Positions 1 to 11,814 of a DNA stretch of 64,000 nt are shown here, one piece after another. This DNA comes from Siphonodentalium dalli (taxonomy: Eukaryota > Mollusca > Scaphopoda > Gadilida > Siphonodentaliidae): NCBI GenBank assembly GCA_032622095.1, contig CP136061.1, positions 257,146,077-257,210,076 on the forward strand, in the 5' to 3' direction. Position numbers and translations under genes: made by a program. Every line of letters starts with the position of its first letter. Positions within the stretch are counted from its first letter, which is position 1. The notes below the pieces were generated by a model. It did not search any database. It was not told the origin of the DNA and saw only the letters and a program-made list of their open reading frames with translations.

Positions 1-513
1 CCTGGGACAAAACGGCTACAATGCTTCTGTTGGATGCATATATATAAACGACCTTGAAAACTCTGGGTATTCAGTATGGGTTCTTTCATCAATGCCATTT
101 CCAGTTCCTGAAATTCGTCGTCGCATTCTGAATTCCATGCAAATTTGACATCTTTGTTGGTTTATGTAAAGTCCTGGCTATATGTGTAAAGTTCACATTC
201 TTTCAACAGCTACCTAAACGTCCCTGAATTCCTTGACCGACGGCAAATGAGCCCAGGACTCGATGAATTAGCATTTCCCAGTTCTCTCTCAACTCCTTTC
301 TCTGACACTAGATGGTGATACATACGGGAAATTCGATTTATACGCTGTACATACTGGAAAATCGTGCCAAACTTAAAGCAATTTTCCAGTCCTTTTAATT
401 TTTAGCAAATAAATATTCTTTATTTTACCACGATAGGAATAGACAAACACGTAAAAGTTATGTTGTACCACGCTGAAGATATATCATACACCTATTTTTT
501 TTAATTCTTTGAC
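1..513. other. No gene recognised; AT-rich intergenic or intronic DNA
   Basis: I looked on both strands for the upstream exons of the protease whose last exons lie at 2432-3506, in particular the His and Asp motif exons, and did not find them here. No repeat structure stands out. Confidence 0.5.
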
Positions 514-517
514 TTAA

Positions 518-1027
518 AGATGGATTATCTCATTAAATAACAAATTTGAAATAGTTGCGTGGGTATAAAATAATAAATATGAACTGAAGACCCCTGTCCG
601 GAAAGGCTTCTATCAATTAATATTGATTTGAGTTCGAATATTTTATTGGGACCGTTTATTTGTCTATTTTTAGAACAAACCATTCGGGTGATACCATATA
701 GCGATATAGAGCATTAGGCTGTGCATATGGCTACGTACCGAACGTCAAATGTCCCAGATTGATTGGTTGTATTGTTTTAGTCCATAGTTATAAGCGATAA
801 TGAGTATAATTAATGTTTATTTGTGACAAAATTACACCATAAAATTTCTGGTCTCTGTTAACAGTAACCACTATTGTTCGTTAGCTAAACAACCACACCT
901 TTTTAGACTAGAAAATATTCGAAATAAAATGAATATTAATCGATAGAAGCATTAGTCTTCGATTCAGATCTAATATTTTATACCACGGTAATTATATAAT
1001 ACATGTTTACAAAGAGATAATCCACCT
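518..1027 (+). mobile_element. TTAA-flanked MITE, family 1, copy 1
   Basis: About 510 bp with terminal inverted repeats AGATGGATTATCTC (left) and GAGATAATCCACCT (right), flanked by TTAA at 514-517 and 1028-1031. It matches, base for base over long stretches, elements at 54842-55359 and (more decayed) 18058-18591. There is no coding capacity, so it is non-autonomous. A TTAA target duplication is the hallmark of the piggyBac superfamily, but the termini do not start with the usual CCC, so the superfamily assignment is an inference. Confidence 0.8.
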
Positions 1028-1031
1028 TTAA

Positions 1032-2050
1032 GTTTCTTTGTACCATAAACAAGTATTACACATATATCTAGATTCATTTTGATCCACGAAACCGGATAAG
1101 GGTGCGACAATGCCGAGCATTGCCGGGTACTATTTGAGGCTTCAAACCACCAAGTAGCTTTAAATTTCATTGCAAATACATAAAAAAAAATATTGATGTA
1201 GACATATGCATGTCAACATAAAGTACAGTCTATAAACCATCATTATGTCGATCAGCTCTTGCAATTAGCCAATCAGCGTCGATATATAGTGACGGTATAT
1301 GAACCCATATTAGGTCGGTGACCTAATATGAAATCAATATTAGGTGTTTATCCGCCATCTTGTTTTTTCAGAAACTCAGTCGCCTCGGGAATATTTTTGG
1401 TGTATTTTGGCGCCAAAAAAATGGATATCTGTCGGACATCATTTTCTGTGAATTTAAAGACATAGTACCATATAAAAAAAACCTGCAGGCGATATATTTG
1501 AGGAATTATAAAGACTCATAAATGAACTATCAAACTCAACAAGTTGTCCTACTTCTGGTAATTAGCCATTGACTCAATCGGTTGACGTTCAACGCCCATG
1601 ACGCGTCTATGTAACGTTACATAAGTTAATGGTCATAGACGACACATTTATCTTACCAAATTACAATAAATTACAGCGACGATTAATTAAAGGGATATGC
1701 TGGATTTTGTCCACTGATTTATATCAACTTAGAAGATATGTCGGGAAATTGGTACATGTGGATCACTTGACCAGGGAATTGTCATAGGATAGGCGCCTAC
1801 GGCCTCGCCTAATATTGATCTCCCTTCGCCTCGTATGACACCATATCTGACCACTAAGCGTCCCGTAACTTATAATATATAATAAATTATTTATAAAGTT
1901 ATATTCATCTACCTACAACTGTTTTCATTTGAAGTATGTGTTTTAATATCTGCACGAACATCTGTTCAAAGTGAGCATAATAAGCGAGATCACTGAGTCG
2001 CGGCAGTATTGGATTCATCCAGCTCCGTTCCGTGTTTTCAGAGATTAGTC
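1032..2050. other. No gene recognised
   Basis: Mixed-composition DNA with only short open frames in both directions. I see no homology to the protease exons and no tandem repeat. Confidence 0.45.
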
Positions 2051-2210
2051 CAGCCCCGCGGTTCCGTGGTTTTAGTGCTATATACAGGTCAAAGTTCTGG
2101 AGTAGCATTTCCATAGTATATGGAGCTTTTGAATATTCATGACTTCCATGTATTAAAATGCTACTCCAGAACTTTGACCGGTAGCACTAAAACCACGGAA
2201 CCGGGCTTGG
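2051..2210. repeat. Foldback element (~56-bp arms, ~40-nt loop)
   Basis: The sequence at 2051-2113 (containing GTTCCGTGGTTTTAGTGCTA and TCAAAGTTCTGGAGTAGCAT) returns in reverse complement at 2154-2210 with few mismatches. The arms are long enough for a stable hairpin in RNA or a cruciform in DNA. It ends about 220 bp before the acceptor of the protease exon at 2432, so it probably lies in that gene's intron. Confidence 0.8.
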
Positions 2211-2431
2211 TGGACCATATATGGCCGCGAGTCAATGACAGGCCGTATTATTGGTGCATTTATGTTGTACTGAAACTTCGCTGTGAATTAAATTAGCTGA
2301 ATCAAAATAATTCATTAGGATTGATGTGCTTCTGTTCGTCGGTAAATTACTGTCGGTAAAATATTGAAATGGTGCCTTCAATGTACGTATTACCCTGAAT
2401 GAAAATGTTCCAATTGTTTTTCCCCTGACAG

Positions 2432-2568
2432 ACACGGGAAATGAAGACATTCTCAACTATGCTGACATTGACGTCCTATCAAACACACAATGCCGCTCGA
2501 GTTGGGGACAGAATCAGATCAATGCCGGTCATATTTGCGTCGGAACAGGGGAAGCGGGCTCGTGTGAC
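2432..2568 (+). CDS. Gene A penultimate exon (Cys168-Cys191 segment)
   Basis: 137 nt between CTGACAG and GTAAGT. The first two bases complete a split codon. The protein reads from a [15 protein letters not shown] stretch to GSCD. It aligns without gaps to the start of exon 22915-22782 of gene B, including the intron phase at both ends. Confidence 0.87.
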
Positions 2569-3506
2569 GTAAGTAAATCACAAACACAGATGAGATTCAA
2601 GCCGAACGTGTCGGCTAGATCTGTTTTGCTAAGAGCGGAAATCCTGAAATGCGGAAATCCCATTCGGCTAGTCGTGGTACATGCATCTTGATGCTATGCA
2701 ATTGATGCAAATATTATCGACGACGCCGTTCGCATAACGGAGTTTTTGTAACGATATGTTCTTGATACTCAGCAATAGTTGCAAGTATCTGATGTTAGTT
2801 AAAATGAGACCAGAATGTGTTTTATTGTACACCCAATGCATTACTTTTGCGAAATACAGCAATAAACAGAATATTTCAATATAAACATTTGTGTTTAGGC
2901 CTGATAATTTGGTGCCGGCTATTTGCAGAATGAGGTCATGAGAGGGTTAGTTTAGTGATGCCTCCCCGTACAGCGGACTAGCATCACTAAATTCACCATA
3001 TGGCGACCTCATTCTGCTTAGGCCCCATCTTCTCTCGAAAGTATCTTTATTATTAAATTAACAAGTCGTTTTAAGTTTCTAATGAAACATCTTCAGGAAG
3101 TTTTTTTTTTTTTTCATTTTTATTTTAGTTTCTGTATTTCCCCAAATTGACAGCACATCACCATCTGGAAACTCTATGTCCCCCATAGCAGATGAGGCCA
3201 TGTAGAATGATGCCCCCCCCCCCACTATAAGTTACTTTAACTAAATATGTATATCGAATTAATAACTATGCTACAAGCAACAATCTTCAGAATATGCAAT
3301 AAACATAGAATAACACAGTTGTTCATGTTGCTATCATTTTATTTTAGGGTGACTCTGGTGGACCTTTGGTGTGTGATGTCGGTGGGCGGTTCGTTCTTGC
3401 CGGTGTGACGTCATTTGGGATAAAGCCATGTAGGGGCAGACCGAGTGTGTATACGCGAGTTACCACATTTATGTCATGGATTCAGACGACAATGAGACAG
3501 CATTGA
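2432..3506 (+). CDS. S1-family serine protease gene A, last two exons (5' part not visible)
   Basis: Partial gene of two exons, 2432-2568 and 3348-3506, stop TGA at 3504-3506. Exon 1 encodes the strand around Cys168-Cys182 (motifs NTQCRSSWG and AGHICVG) and ends GSCD. Exon 2 starts at the catalytic motif GDSGGPL and continues through SFG, VYTRV and a terminal WIQ helix. These are standard chymotrypsin-fold landmarks in the right order and spacing. The donor is GTAAGT at 2569, the acceptor is TTTTAG before 3348, and the intron is phase 0. The upstream acceptor (CTGACAG before 2432) leaves two bases of a split codon (phase 1). Residue 189 (chymotrypsin numbering) is Gly, not Asp, so trypsin-like specificity is unlikely. 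The His and Asp exons must lie upstream, probably outside the window. Its closest relative here is the minus-strand protease ending at 21371. No AATAAA is seen within 200 bp of the stop. Confidence 0.87.
2911..3025. repeat. Imperfect inverted repeat inside gene A intron
   Basis: GCAGAATGAGGTC near 2928 is mirrored by GACCTCATTCTGC near 3006-3018, and TTTAGTGATGC by GCATCACTAAA closer in, giving a ~37-bp imperfect stem. It is a small foldback repeat in the last intron. Confidence 0.6.
3348..3506 (+). CDS. Gene A last exon with catalytic Ser195
   Basis: Begins in phase 0 directly with GDSGGPL, the nucleophile and oxyanion-hole motif, and ends with a W-I-Q helix and TGA at 3504-3506. Cys201 and Cys220 are present; residue 226 is Ser instead of Gly. 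Confidence 0.9.
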   Translation, partial: GDSGGPLVCDVGGRFVLAGVTSFGIKPCRGRPSVYTRVTTFMSWIQTTMRQH

Positions 3507-3700
3507 CGTCATCATTAACTAGTTATGTTTCATGATCTCAGATTATCCCATTATTTTTATCAGTATACTAGTAAGTCAAATTAACTCCAATTTCACACAC
3601 AAAATAGTTAAAAGGACTTATGGAACTCACAGAGGGTATATGTGAACAATAATCGTTTGTACAACCGTCAGCACACAAAAAAACATGGAAAACTGGATAA

Positions 3701-4106
3701 ACTTTCTCCTTTTTTTTGTTATTGAAATCTGTTCAATGACGAGACATCGCACGTGTTAACGCCTTTCTTATGTCAACATTACTGTTACAGTGCCAGCCAT
3801 TTTTTTTTTTAATATATGTTTTAAACCGTTTTTTGCTCTTCTCCTTATTTGACTTTCTAAAAGGCCTCTGGTCAACCTGCCGGTGCATCACTCTAACTCG
3901 TTTTTGTCAATCTGGTGTGCCCGGTTTGGTGTTCACTTCGTTCGGCATCGTGTTACCTGTCAGACACCCACTTACCAATAATGGTTACACATAAAAAGAT
4001 AAAATTTCTCCTATTTTTTATTATTGAAATCTGTTCAATGACGAGACATCGCACGTGTTAACGCCTTTCGTATGTCAACATTACTGTTACAGTGTCAGCC
4101 ATTTTA
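3701..4106. repeat. Duplicated ~100-bp segment (two direct copies)
   Basis: The segment containing TTATTGAAATCTGTTCAATG, ACGAGACATCGCACGTGTTA and ACTGTTACAGTG occurs at ~3701-3802 and again at ~4003-4106 with few differences. The DNA between the copies is unique. No coding evidence. Confidence 0.75.
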
Positions 4107-4137
4107 TCAACAAACAGTTGAGTATATTGTGATCAAA

Positions 4138-4255
4138 TCACGAAGGTCTAAATTACACAAGGTAAGATAAATTACACTAGGTAAGATAAGATAAATTACA
4201 CAAGGTAAGATAAATTACACAAGGTAAGATAAATTACACAAGGTAAGACAAATGA
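4138..4255 (+). repeat. Short tandem array of a ~19-bp unit
   Basis: About five copies of TAAATTACACAAGGTAAGA with small gaps. Each unit contains GGTAAG, which resembles a 5' splice site, but no exon is adjacent. Confidence 0.75.
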
Positions 4256-4479
4256 AAAGACAGACTTTAAATTACAATATTTCACCGAGTTGCAATTATA
4301 TGTACATTTGGCGCTGTTTGTTGATAAAAGCACTTTAGTTCTAACAGTAGTGTGTACATGACGATGGTTTCAAACATGCGTAATATCGTCATCGGGGAGT
4401 TATCAATATTAAAATAAAAGCATGGTCTATCTTTGTTCCCATGTACTTAGTCGTGATGGTTTTACAGACCTTTTTAATT

Positions 4480-4860
4480 TTTATACGCCTTTTGAAAAAA
4501 TAAGGTAGTAATATCAAATCAGCCTGTCCGTTCATCTGTCAGTATGTCCGTCTATTAACATTTTTGGTTTCCGACCGATAACTCCAGTTTGGGCTATTTT
4601 ATTTTAACCAAAGTCGGTATATGTAATTATCAGCCAACAATGCATGCCTAGACTTTGCCCGAGTTCATAACATTTTGGTTTTCGACCGATAACCCAAGTT
4701 TGGATTATTTGATCAAAACCAAATTTGTTCTATGTGTTTCTCAGGCAAACATATATATCAAGTTCAAATACTGGTTTCGTCCTGTTATCTTTACATGAGT
4801 TATGGCTCTTTTCCAACTTAATTCACCTGATTTAATAACAATTTACAAGTAAACTAACGA
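4480..4860 (+). repeat. Dispersed repeat with 'ccgataactccag' motifs
   Basis: Contains two internal sub-repeats of TTTCGACCGATAAC-like sequence followed by GGATTATTTGATC and GAGTTATGGC. A diverged copy lies at ~19130-19430. It is a short interspersed repeat of unknown class, without visible TIRs. Confidence 0.55.
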
Positions 4861-5042
4861 GTGCATTTAACCATAACCACGCCCCAGCGAGGGTCTTGTT
4901 CACATATACCCACTGTGGGTGCCTTTAACCACGCCCCGGCGAGGTTCTTGTCCATATATACACACTGTGGGTGCCCTAACGAGTGCATTTAACCACGCAC
5001 CAGCGAGGGTCTTGTTCACATATGCCCACTGTGGGTGCCTTA
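4858..5042 (+). repeat. Tandem ~61-bp repeat, about three copies
   Basis: Unit around AACCACGCCCCAGCGAGGGT, CTTGTTCACATATACCCACT and GTGGGTGCC, with copies starting near 4866, 4927 and 4987. Confidence 0.75.
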
Positions 5043-5700
5043 TGTCTCTTTAAAGATAACGGTCCAGAAAACCTATCGAACTTGTCCAAAATCCCCACAC
5101 ATTATAGTACATCAACGTCCACAATGATCACAACAATATAGAACTTTTAATTATGAACCAACCGGCCTTCCACATATCCCCATATAGTCTGTGTATAATT
5201 GTAAATATGACATACTATTTTATATTGCACTCTTGATTCAGGGGCAGCAGGAAGACGACCACATTGGGCATGCTGCTCCTGTGCAATAGCTTAATTTTGT
5301 TTTGTTTTTTGTAAATGTTTCATTTACTATTGTGCAAATAAACATATTATTAGGTGGTCATGCAAGTAGATTCGGGCGGCAAGGGTGCTCTCTTTCAAAC
5401 AAAGAAAGCAAACAAATGCTTTGGAGAAATGTCGGTGGATTCTTGTTTCTTATGATTTGCCATAAACTCGATTCCATGTTGTCCCAGTGCAAACTTTCGA
5501 TGTCGTCAAACAAGTTGGGAATAAGATTAATTTATGTCACAAATTATTCTATTTATATTACTTTTAGGCATAAAATGTCCGCATGAATGCATTTCAAGTA
5601 TTTGTCGCCCTAGTGTTGTCACTGGAATGAGCTTTAGTAAGTTTAAACAGCCAAGCGCTTTAAGTAGCATAAAAGTCGGCATGCTTGCAACAACATCATT
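5043..5700. other. No gene recognised
   Basis: Only short open frames in conflicting directions, none with a recognisable domain, plausible splice sites in register or a family match. Confidence 0.4.
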
Positions 5701-5803
5701 CGTTTTGTTCATGTTTGTATGTATATTTGTTCATGTTTGTGTGTATATTTGTTCATGTTTGTATGTATATTTGTTCATGTTTGTGTGTATATTTATTGTC
5801 ATT
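5701..5803 (+). repeat. 22-bp tandem repeat (TTTGTTCATGTTTGTRTGTATA)
   Basis: About four or five copies of a TG/TA-rich 22-bp unit. The overlapping frames rich in Cys, Val and Phe produced by it are artefacts of the repeat. Confidence 0.8.
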
Positions 5804-5805
5804 CT

Positions 5806-6230
5806 TTCATACGTGTTCGTGTGCATACCGCTTCAGCACTAGTCAGGTTCAGTTACACGTACGCCGGACTGACATGCATGGCTGCTGTCATGGAACGTCA
5901 CGTGATATGTGTGTTATTTAATTTATGTTGTCAGTTGACCTTATTGATCGATAAACCGATACTCTGCAATAGGTCAGTAAAATTACACTCGTCGTACATG
6001 GACGCTCTGATACACTTTCGAACTTTCGCGCACAATCCATTTCAATAACAATGTCATGGCAACACATGTTAGTAGCCAGCTAGGTGTACGTGTAACTTTG
6101 CTTTTTTTATTTATTCACATCTTAAAGGACTCAGATTCCATTAAGGTGCGCCTCGCATGTGTTGTTTATTTAAATAAACTGATAATTTGTTGAACACAAT
6201 TCTTATTTTTAATTCCATCCCAGAGTGTGT
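5806..6230. other. No gene recognised
   Basis: No tandem repeats, protease homology or RNA gene seen. Confidence 0.4.
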
Positions 6231-6234
6231 CACC

Positions 6235-7350
6235 CACCACCCTATAATTTGGTAAGCGGTTTTCAGCCATTTGCATATGGTTCGCGGGATGCATACACCA
6301 TGTCAACTGGTATTCGGGGATTCACATTTCCAATGTAACCGGTATTCAGGATTGAACTACAAGGCTGGTACGCAACTTTAAAAGCTCCAAATTACACAAT
6401 TGTTTGCTGAAATAACATATTATGATCTAATTCGGTCTAATACCTCTTGCTATGTTGATGTTATGGATATTAAATGTAAATCAGCAAATGTGTGAAAACT
6501 ATGATAGTAGTTTAAAATTACTAAGTATGTATCCATATTTTCTTAACTATTACGCAGGATTCACCCCTCTCTGCTAACTTGTATTTAGTATGCATGGGGT
6601 AGGGTTGTGACACCCTCTCTGTTAACTGGTATGTAGGATTCATTGGGGTTAACTGGTGTTCAGGATTAATAATAAAATCATGCAGTTTTGAGCCACGAAT
6701 CCACCGGGGTGGTCTCGGGCTTCACATGGAAACATATATACATATATATAAACATGCATTAAATAAATTTAGACACCATGGCTTCATCATATCGTGCGGT
6801 GTATTTCATCGGGTCTTCTTGTCCTTGGGCGGAAAATTAATTTGGAAGATATGAGTCTTGAGGGAAGATCTAAATTCCGAAGTGTAGTTTTGATAGAAAT
6901 GGGTAGTTAGTTCCACAGAAATGGCACAGCTGCCGAAAAAGCCCGATCGCCGCACGTTTTTATGTCACCGGGTTTCAGTACAAGATTGTACAAATGTCCA
7001 CACCTTAATGGGGGGTAGGATGTGGCACCCCTCTCTGTTAACTGGAATTTGGGATTCGTGGGGAATGGGCGTGGCACCCCTCTCTGTTAACTGGTGTTTA
7101 TGATGCATGGGGGTAGGGTGTGATACCCATCTTTGTTAACTGGTATTTACGATTCATGTAGGTAGGGTGCGGCACCCCTCTCCATTGACCGGTATTTATG
7201 ATTAATTGGGGTAGAGTGTGGCACCCATCTCTGTTAACTGGTGTTTATGATTCATTGGATCAGGGTTCTGACAACCCTCTCTGTTAACTGGTATTTAGTT
7301 TGAATGGGGTAGTGTTAACTGCTGTTTATGAGTCACAGGTAGGGGTGACA
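6235..7350 (+). repeat. Diverged ~48-bp tandem array with CTGTTAACTGG core
   Basis: Repeated core CACCCCTCTCTGTTAACTGG followed by TATTTAGGATTCATGGGGTAGGG-like sequence, in about 15 irregular copies with an intervening unique stretch (6660-7000). The same core forms the larger array at 54420-57235, so both are members of one minisatellite family. Confidence 0.75.
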
Positions 7351-7576
7351 GCCTCATGCAATGTACACAGAGATCGGCAGCCCGATTTGACTTCTGTTGT
7401 GTTAAATTTTCTTAAGGAAAAGTTCAGCATATCAGATTAAAGAAAAATACTTGCGACATCATCCTGCTTATGGCACATTAGTCGCGATAATACACAAAGC
7501 ATCCATCTTTTAACGTTGAAGACGAGTGCACAAAATAATTAACGAGGTCAGGGAGCTTCCTGAATTGCTGCCAAAA

Positions 7577-7999
7577 CCCTGTGCCATGCATTCTCTTATA
7601 TATGCTAGTCGACCATAGGTAGCCTCGCATATATAAGATAATGCATTGGCCTAACAAATTTTATTTATTTTGTTATAATTGTTAAAGAATATAAGAAAAA
7701 ATGAAAACAAATGATAGAAAATTGTTAAAGAATGTAAGAAATAATGATAAAAAATGTGAAAACAATTGTTAAAGAATGTAAGAAAAATTTATAAAAAAAT
7801 GATAAAATTGTTAAAAAAAATATATGAAAAAATGATAAAAATTGTTAAAGAATGTAAGAACAAATGATAAAAAAAATGTTAAAGAAAGTAAGAAAAATTG
7901 ATAACAAATTGTAAAACATTGTTAGGCCAATGCATTCTCTTATATATGCGGGCGATCTATGGTCGACTCTCATATATAAGAGAATGCATTGGCACAGGG
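7577..7999 (+). mobile_element. Palindrome-bounded MITE module (CCCTGTGCC...GGCACAGGG)
   Basis: Begins CCCTGTGCC and ends GGCACAGGG. Each end is itself a ~65-bp palindrome built from AATGCATTCTCTTATATATG and its reverse complement. Between them lie ~250 bp of AT-rich tandem units of GTTAAAGAATGTAAGAAAAA type. This is the inner module of the larger TTAA element seen at 14572, 26316, 40486 and 50928, here without the outer CCCTTTACCC ends. Confidence 0.8.
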
Positions 8000-8069
8000 T
8001 CTTTAATGTTGCGCCAGCGAGCTCCAGTCATGAAAGGGTTAAAGCATTTTTATACGATAATTGTCTTAG

Positions 8070-8580
8070 ACCATGTCATGAATCTCTACTATTATCTACG
8101 CCCGTATATAGAGATCATATTCTACCAGTGCAAAACCTGCGAAATTGTTTATATTCTGGACCATTCTGACTGGGAACTTTATAACATTGAAAAAAACATG
8201 GAATATATTTATTTGTCAATACTTGTTACTACTTCACAGTAGGGTGTGGCCCCCAGCTGAACATTGCATGTTTGTCTGTGACTCTTGTCAGTTGATATCG
8301 CAATAAATATTGAAGTAATTACCCGGGAGAAATTCCATAATTGTAAGCGACGGTAAGCAAAATAGCTCACAAAGTCACTTAAATCGTACAATTTCGAGTT
8401 GGGACCTTCGCGGTAGTGAAATACATTATCAATGAACAGGTCTTAACAAATAAATATATTACCTGCACTGCTTTTTCATTGTTATAAACTACCGTGTCAC
8501 AAAATTGAAAAGTTCCCAGGTTTTGTACTAGTGGAATATGATCTCTACGGGCGTTGCTAAGAGTAGAGATTCGTGACTGC
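8070..8580. repeat. Inverted repeat, arms ~8070-8200 and ~8450-8580
   Basis: The left arm has ATGAATCTCTACTATT and GAGATCATATTCTACCAGTG; the right arm has the complements, CACTAG..GAATATGATCTCTAC and AGTAGAGATTCGTGAC. The right arm runs directly into the 32-bp tandem array, so an inverted partial copy of the array start lies 450 bp upstream. Confidence 0.65.
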
Positions 8581-8895
8581 CGGCGTAGCTAAGAGTAGAG
8601 ATTCGTGATTGTCGGCTCAGCTAAGAGTAGAGATTCGTGACTGCCGGCGTAGCTAAGAGTAGAGATTCGTGACTGTCGGCGTAGCTAAGAGTAGAGATTC
8701 GTGACCGCCGGCGTAGCTAGAGTAGACATTCGTGACTGCCGGCGTAGCTAAGAGTAGAGATTCGTGACCGCCGGCGTAGCTAAGAGTAGAGATTCGTGAC
8801 CACCGGCGTAGCTAAGAGTAGACATTCGTGACTGCCGGCGTAGCTAAGAGTAGAGATTCGTGACTGCCTGGGTAGCTAAGAGTAGATATTCGAGG
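8535..8895 (+). repeat. 32-bp tandem array, ~11 copies
   Basis: Unit GGCGTAGCTAAGAGTAGAGA + TTCGTGACTGCC, with substitutions in most copies. Its first unit and its left flank (8461-8540) resemble the left flank and unit of the 33-bp array at 57485, which points to common ancestry. Confidence 0.85.
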
Positions 8896-8994
8896 CACAA
8901 GGTGCTCTACCAGACACGATCATGGGAATATTTGCTACTCTGACAAAAATTCAAAACATAAAACTGCCCGGTTTCAAAATTGAAAACCGCTCAG

Positions 8995-9080
8995 GTGAAC
9001 AATAGACTATTCCAATATATACTGTTCTTACTGAGCGGGTAAATCCATTTAGTATAGAAATGGTTATTGCATACTGACTT
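8995..9080 (+). repeat. Short dispersed repeat related to the 68-bp satellite
   Basis: Contains AATAGACTATTCCAATAT and AATCCATTTAGTATAGAAAT. An inverted copy lies at ~29930-30012, just before the 68-bp array, and the core TTTAGTATAGAAAGGGTT is part of every satellite monomer. Confidence 0.55.
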
Positions 9081-9240
9081 TAATACAAATAGACGTAATA
9101 TTTATGCTTGAAAATTATTTTCTCCTATGAATTGTCTGGGTTTGGCGAGAGTAGAGTTATCCATCATGAATTATTAGCCAACGAAGTCTGGGTCCATATG
9201 ACTTCTTGATTGGCTGCGGACACACACATCACAGTAGCTA

Positions 9241-9873
9241 TGGCATAGTTGGTGTGACAATTTATTATGGTGGAGTTTGGTGACAATTGGTCGTCATAAT
9301 TAATCTGCCATAGCTAGCCGTGTCGCCCGCTGAATATTCTTACGAAGTTCGTTATAATCAGCATTTTTCTTGTTTTGGTCCTTGTATATATAGTTCGCTT
9401 TGTTTACTCCAGATACTTTCTCTCAGTTGCATTTCCTCCAACAGTTCCGATACAGCTTCTCGCCCACATGATAATGTTAGCGGAATTATGGATAGATCTA
9501 AACGTCGCAAAAAGAGAAAACCCAATTTGGGAACTGTCTTAATACGCATGAAATGAATATAAGTAGATACACGTGCATTGAGATCATATCAATAAAACGT
9601 ACTACGTGCATTGATATATGAGTTAATGAGGGATTGCCATGATCAAACACATTTCTGGACGATCGATCGTGCAATTATATATATCGTAGAGAATACAATG
9701 TAGCAAAACGTAATGAGTAGATATCAACCTTGGTGAAACGCAATGGGTTAATTGGTCCAGTCAACTCATTGTGCGGAAACTCAGAGGGCAACCTGGCTAG
9801 CTATGGCATAGAATTATGACGACCAGTTGTCACCAAACTCCACCATAATAAATTGTCACACCTACTATGTCAC
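9241..9873. mobile_element. Long-TIR MITE-like element (~78-bp inverted ends)
   Basis: Left end 9241-9319 and right end 9793-9873 are near-perfect inverted copies, sharing TGTGACAATTTATTATGGTG, GAGTTTGGTGACAA and ATGCCATAGCTAGCC-type sequence. The interior (~470 bp) carries no recognisable transposase. Target duplication not resolved. Confidence 0.65.
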
Positions 9874-10390
9874 CGCAGCAATTGGCGAGACACACGTTCA
9901 CAAGAAAACCATAATCAGACATGGTAACGCCCTCAAGATCATATTATTAGCCATAAATATAAATTATAATATCAAATATATTGGTTACATGAATTCACCC
10001 CATCATAATTCCGTTAAAACAACTAATCCTTCGAATTATTACAAACAACTACGGCTTATTACTGCAGGTTTCTCATTCACCACACCAGAAAGCTTCTAAA
10101 TGCTGATAACAAATCGGAGGTATTGTGTTCCCACCAAGAGTGCACGATCACAGTGGTCCAGCCATTGTTCATACCTAAAGATCGAAAGCAATTAACGCGG
10201 TCATAATTATTACATACTGCAACCTTAATACCATCACAACACAACCATCAGTGGGCTGCAGAACGAAACATATATATAAGACTTACAAATTATCTTTTTA
10301 ATTTCTTTTATTGGTAATTGACATAGCTTGTCACAAACCAAAAATAAACATTATTGACATAATAATGTAAAGGACAATAAACGAAATTGA
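9874..10390. other. No gene recognised
   Basis: The frame at 9827-10099 overlaps the MITE end and shows no domain. Otherwise AT-rich unique DNA. Confidence 0.4.
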
Positions 10391-10399
10391 CATTCCCAA

Positions 10400-10512
10400 C
10401 TACACCGTTTACCGGTGACCGGCCTCCTGATCGCGCAGTTCGACTTTTAAACTAATAAACCGGCGACCGGCCTCCTGATCGCGCAGTTCGACTATTAAAC
10501 TAATAAACCGGA
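10400..10512 (+). repeat. 54-bp tandem duplication
   Basis: Two nearly identical copies of GACCGGCCTCCTGATCGCGC followed by AGTTCGACTATTAAACTAAT and AAACCGG. Confidence 0.8.
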
Positions 10513-10679
10513 AAAACCATAAAACCTACATGGGACCATGGAATTTTATAATTTGGGCCACAGTATACACGCGGGCGTGCTAACAAATATCATTGATTAG
10601 ATTATCTTGGCGCTTCGTTTTCAAGGCGAGCGACGACCGTAAATACCATGTCTCTTGGTTCTTGTTCTGGATGATATCT

Positions 10680-11062
10680 CCCCTGGTTAAGTGATCCTGC
10701 TGAATTGCTGTGATGTTGGTGGGTCCTGCTGAATTGCTGTGCTGCGGGTGGGTCCTGCTAATGTGCTATGATGTCGGTGGGTCCTGTTGAATTGCTATGA
10801 TGATGGTGGGTCCTGCTGAATTGCTATGGTAGTGGTGTGTCCTGGTGAATTACTATGATGATGGTGGGTCCTGCTTAATTGCTATGATGCGGGTGGGTCC
10901 TACTAATGTGCTATGGTGTTGGTGGATCCTGCTGAATTGCTGTGATGTTGGTCGGTCCTGCTGAATTGCTATGATGCTGGTGGGTCCTGCTGAATTGCTC
11001 TGATGATGGTGGGTCCTGCTGAGTTGCTATGATGTTGGTGGGTCCTGCTAAATTGATATAAT
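10680..11062 (+). repeat. ~29-bp tandem array, ~13 copies
   Basis: Unit TGGGTCCTGCTGAATTGCTA + TGATGATGG with frequent substitutions. Confidence 0.85.
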
Positions 11063-11814
11063 AGTGTGGGGGCAAATGTAGATCTTGTATTCGTTTTTAG
11101 TAGATGCAAACCACTATGATTTTCATAACATATTCAGTTGGGAGGGATTTTTAAGACCCTATTCCAATTTGTTATCCAGCCGGAAGTAGAAAAAGATATA
11201 GAGGGTACCGATATTGTGAAAACGGCATGTAAATCACCCCTAGCCTTCAAAACGAAAATAGCTAAACAACCCATAATGTTAACTCTGACCTTCCTGAACA
11301 CATATGCTGCGTCGCCTGAACCAGTAAACCATAAAGGCAAGTGGATCGGATGATTTGGGGACATATCGCAGCTATTTGGGAAAGATTTGGTCAAAACTAA
11401 GCGCAAAAATCCTCGAAAATATCCTGATTTTTGCTTGTGGTGTCAGCCATCTTGGATTTGGAGGTCACGTGACATTAAACAATTGGAATAGAGTCCAATT
11501 ATTTAGAACAACCCATCCCGATGTTGAAAATATACATGCCTGGCTTTTACTAAAAAAGTATACAAGGAACCAGTTTTTGGACAGTAAGTTGCCCCCACAA
11601 TATAACGTTCTTGGGGCAAACTGATGCCTTTGAAAAAGAATATCATTATATATTTTTTTAATTGTCATTTTGCCGGGCTAATCCGAGCGATTTAAGAAAA
11701 AGCTAGTTGCTGTGTGAAACATTCTTGAACAAAATATTATGTTTTATAATTCACCATATCTGCTCCTTTTTTTTTTTGGAACACGAATAACCATCTTGAT
11801 TATTTAGGGTGCCT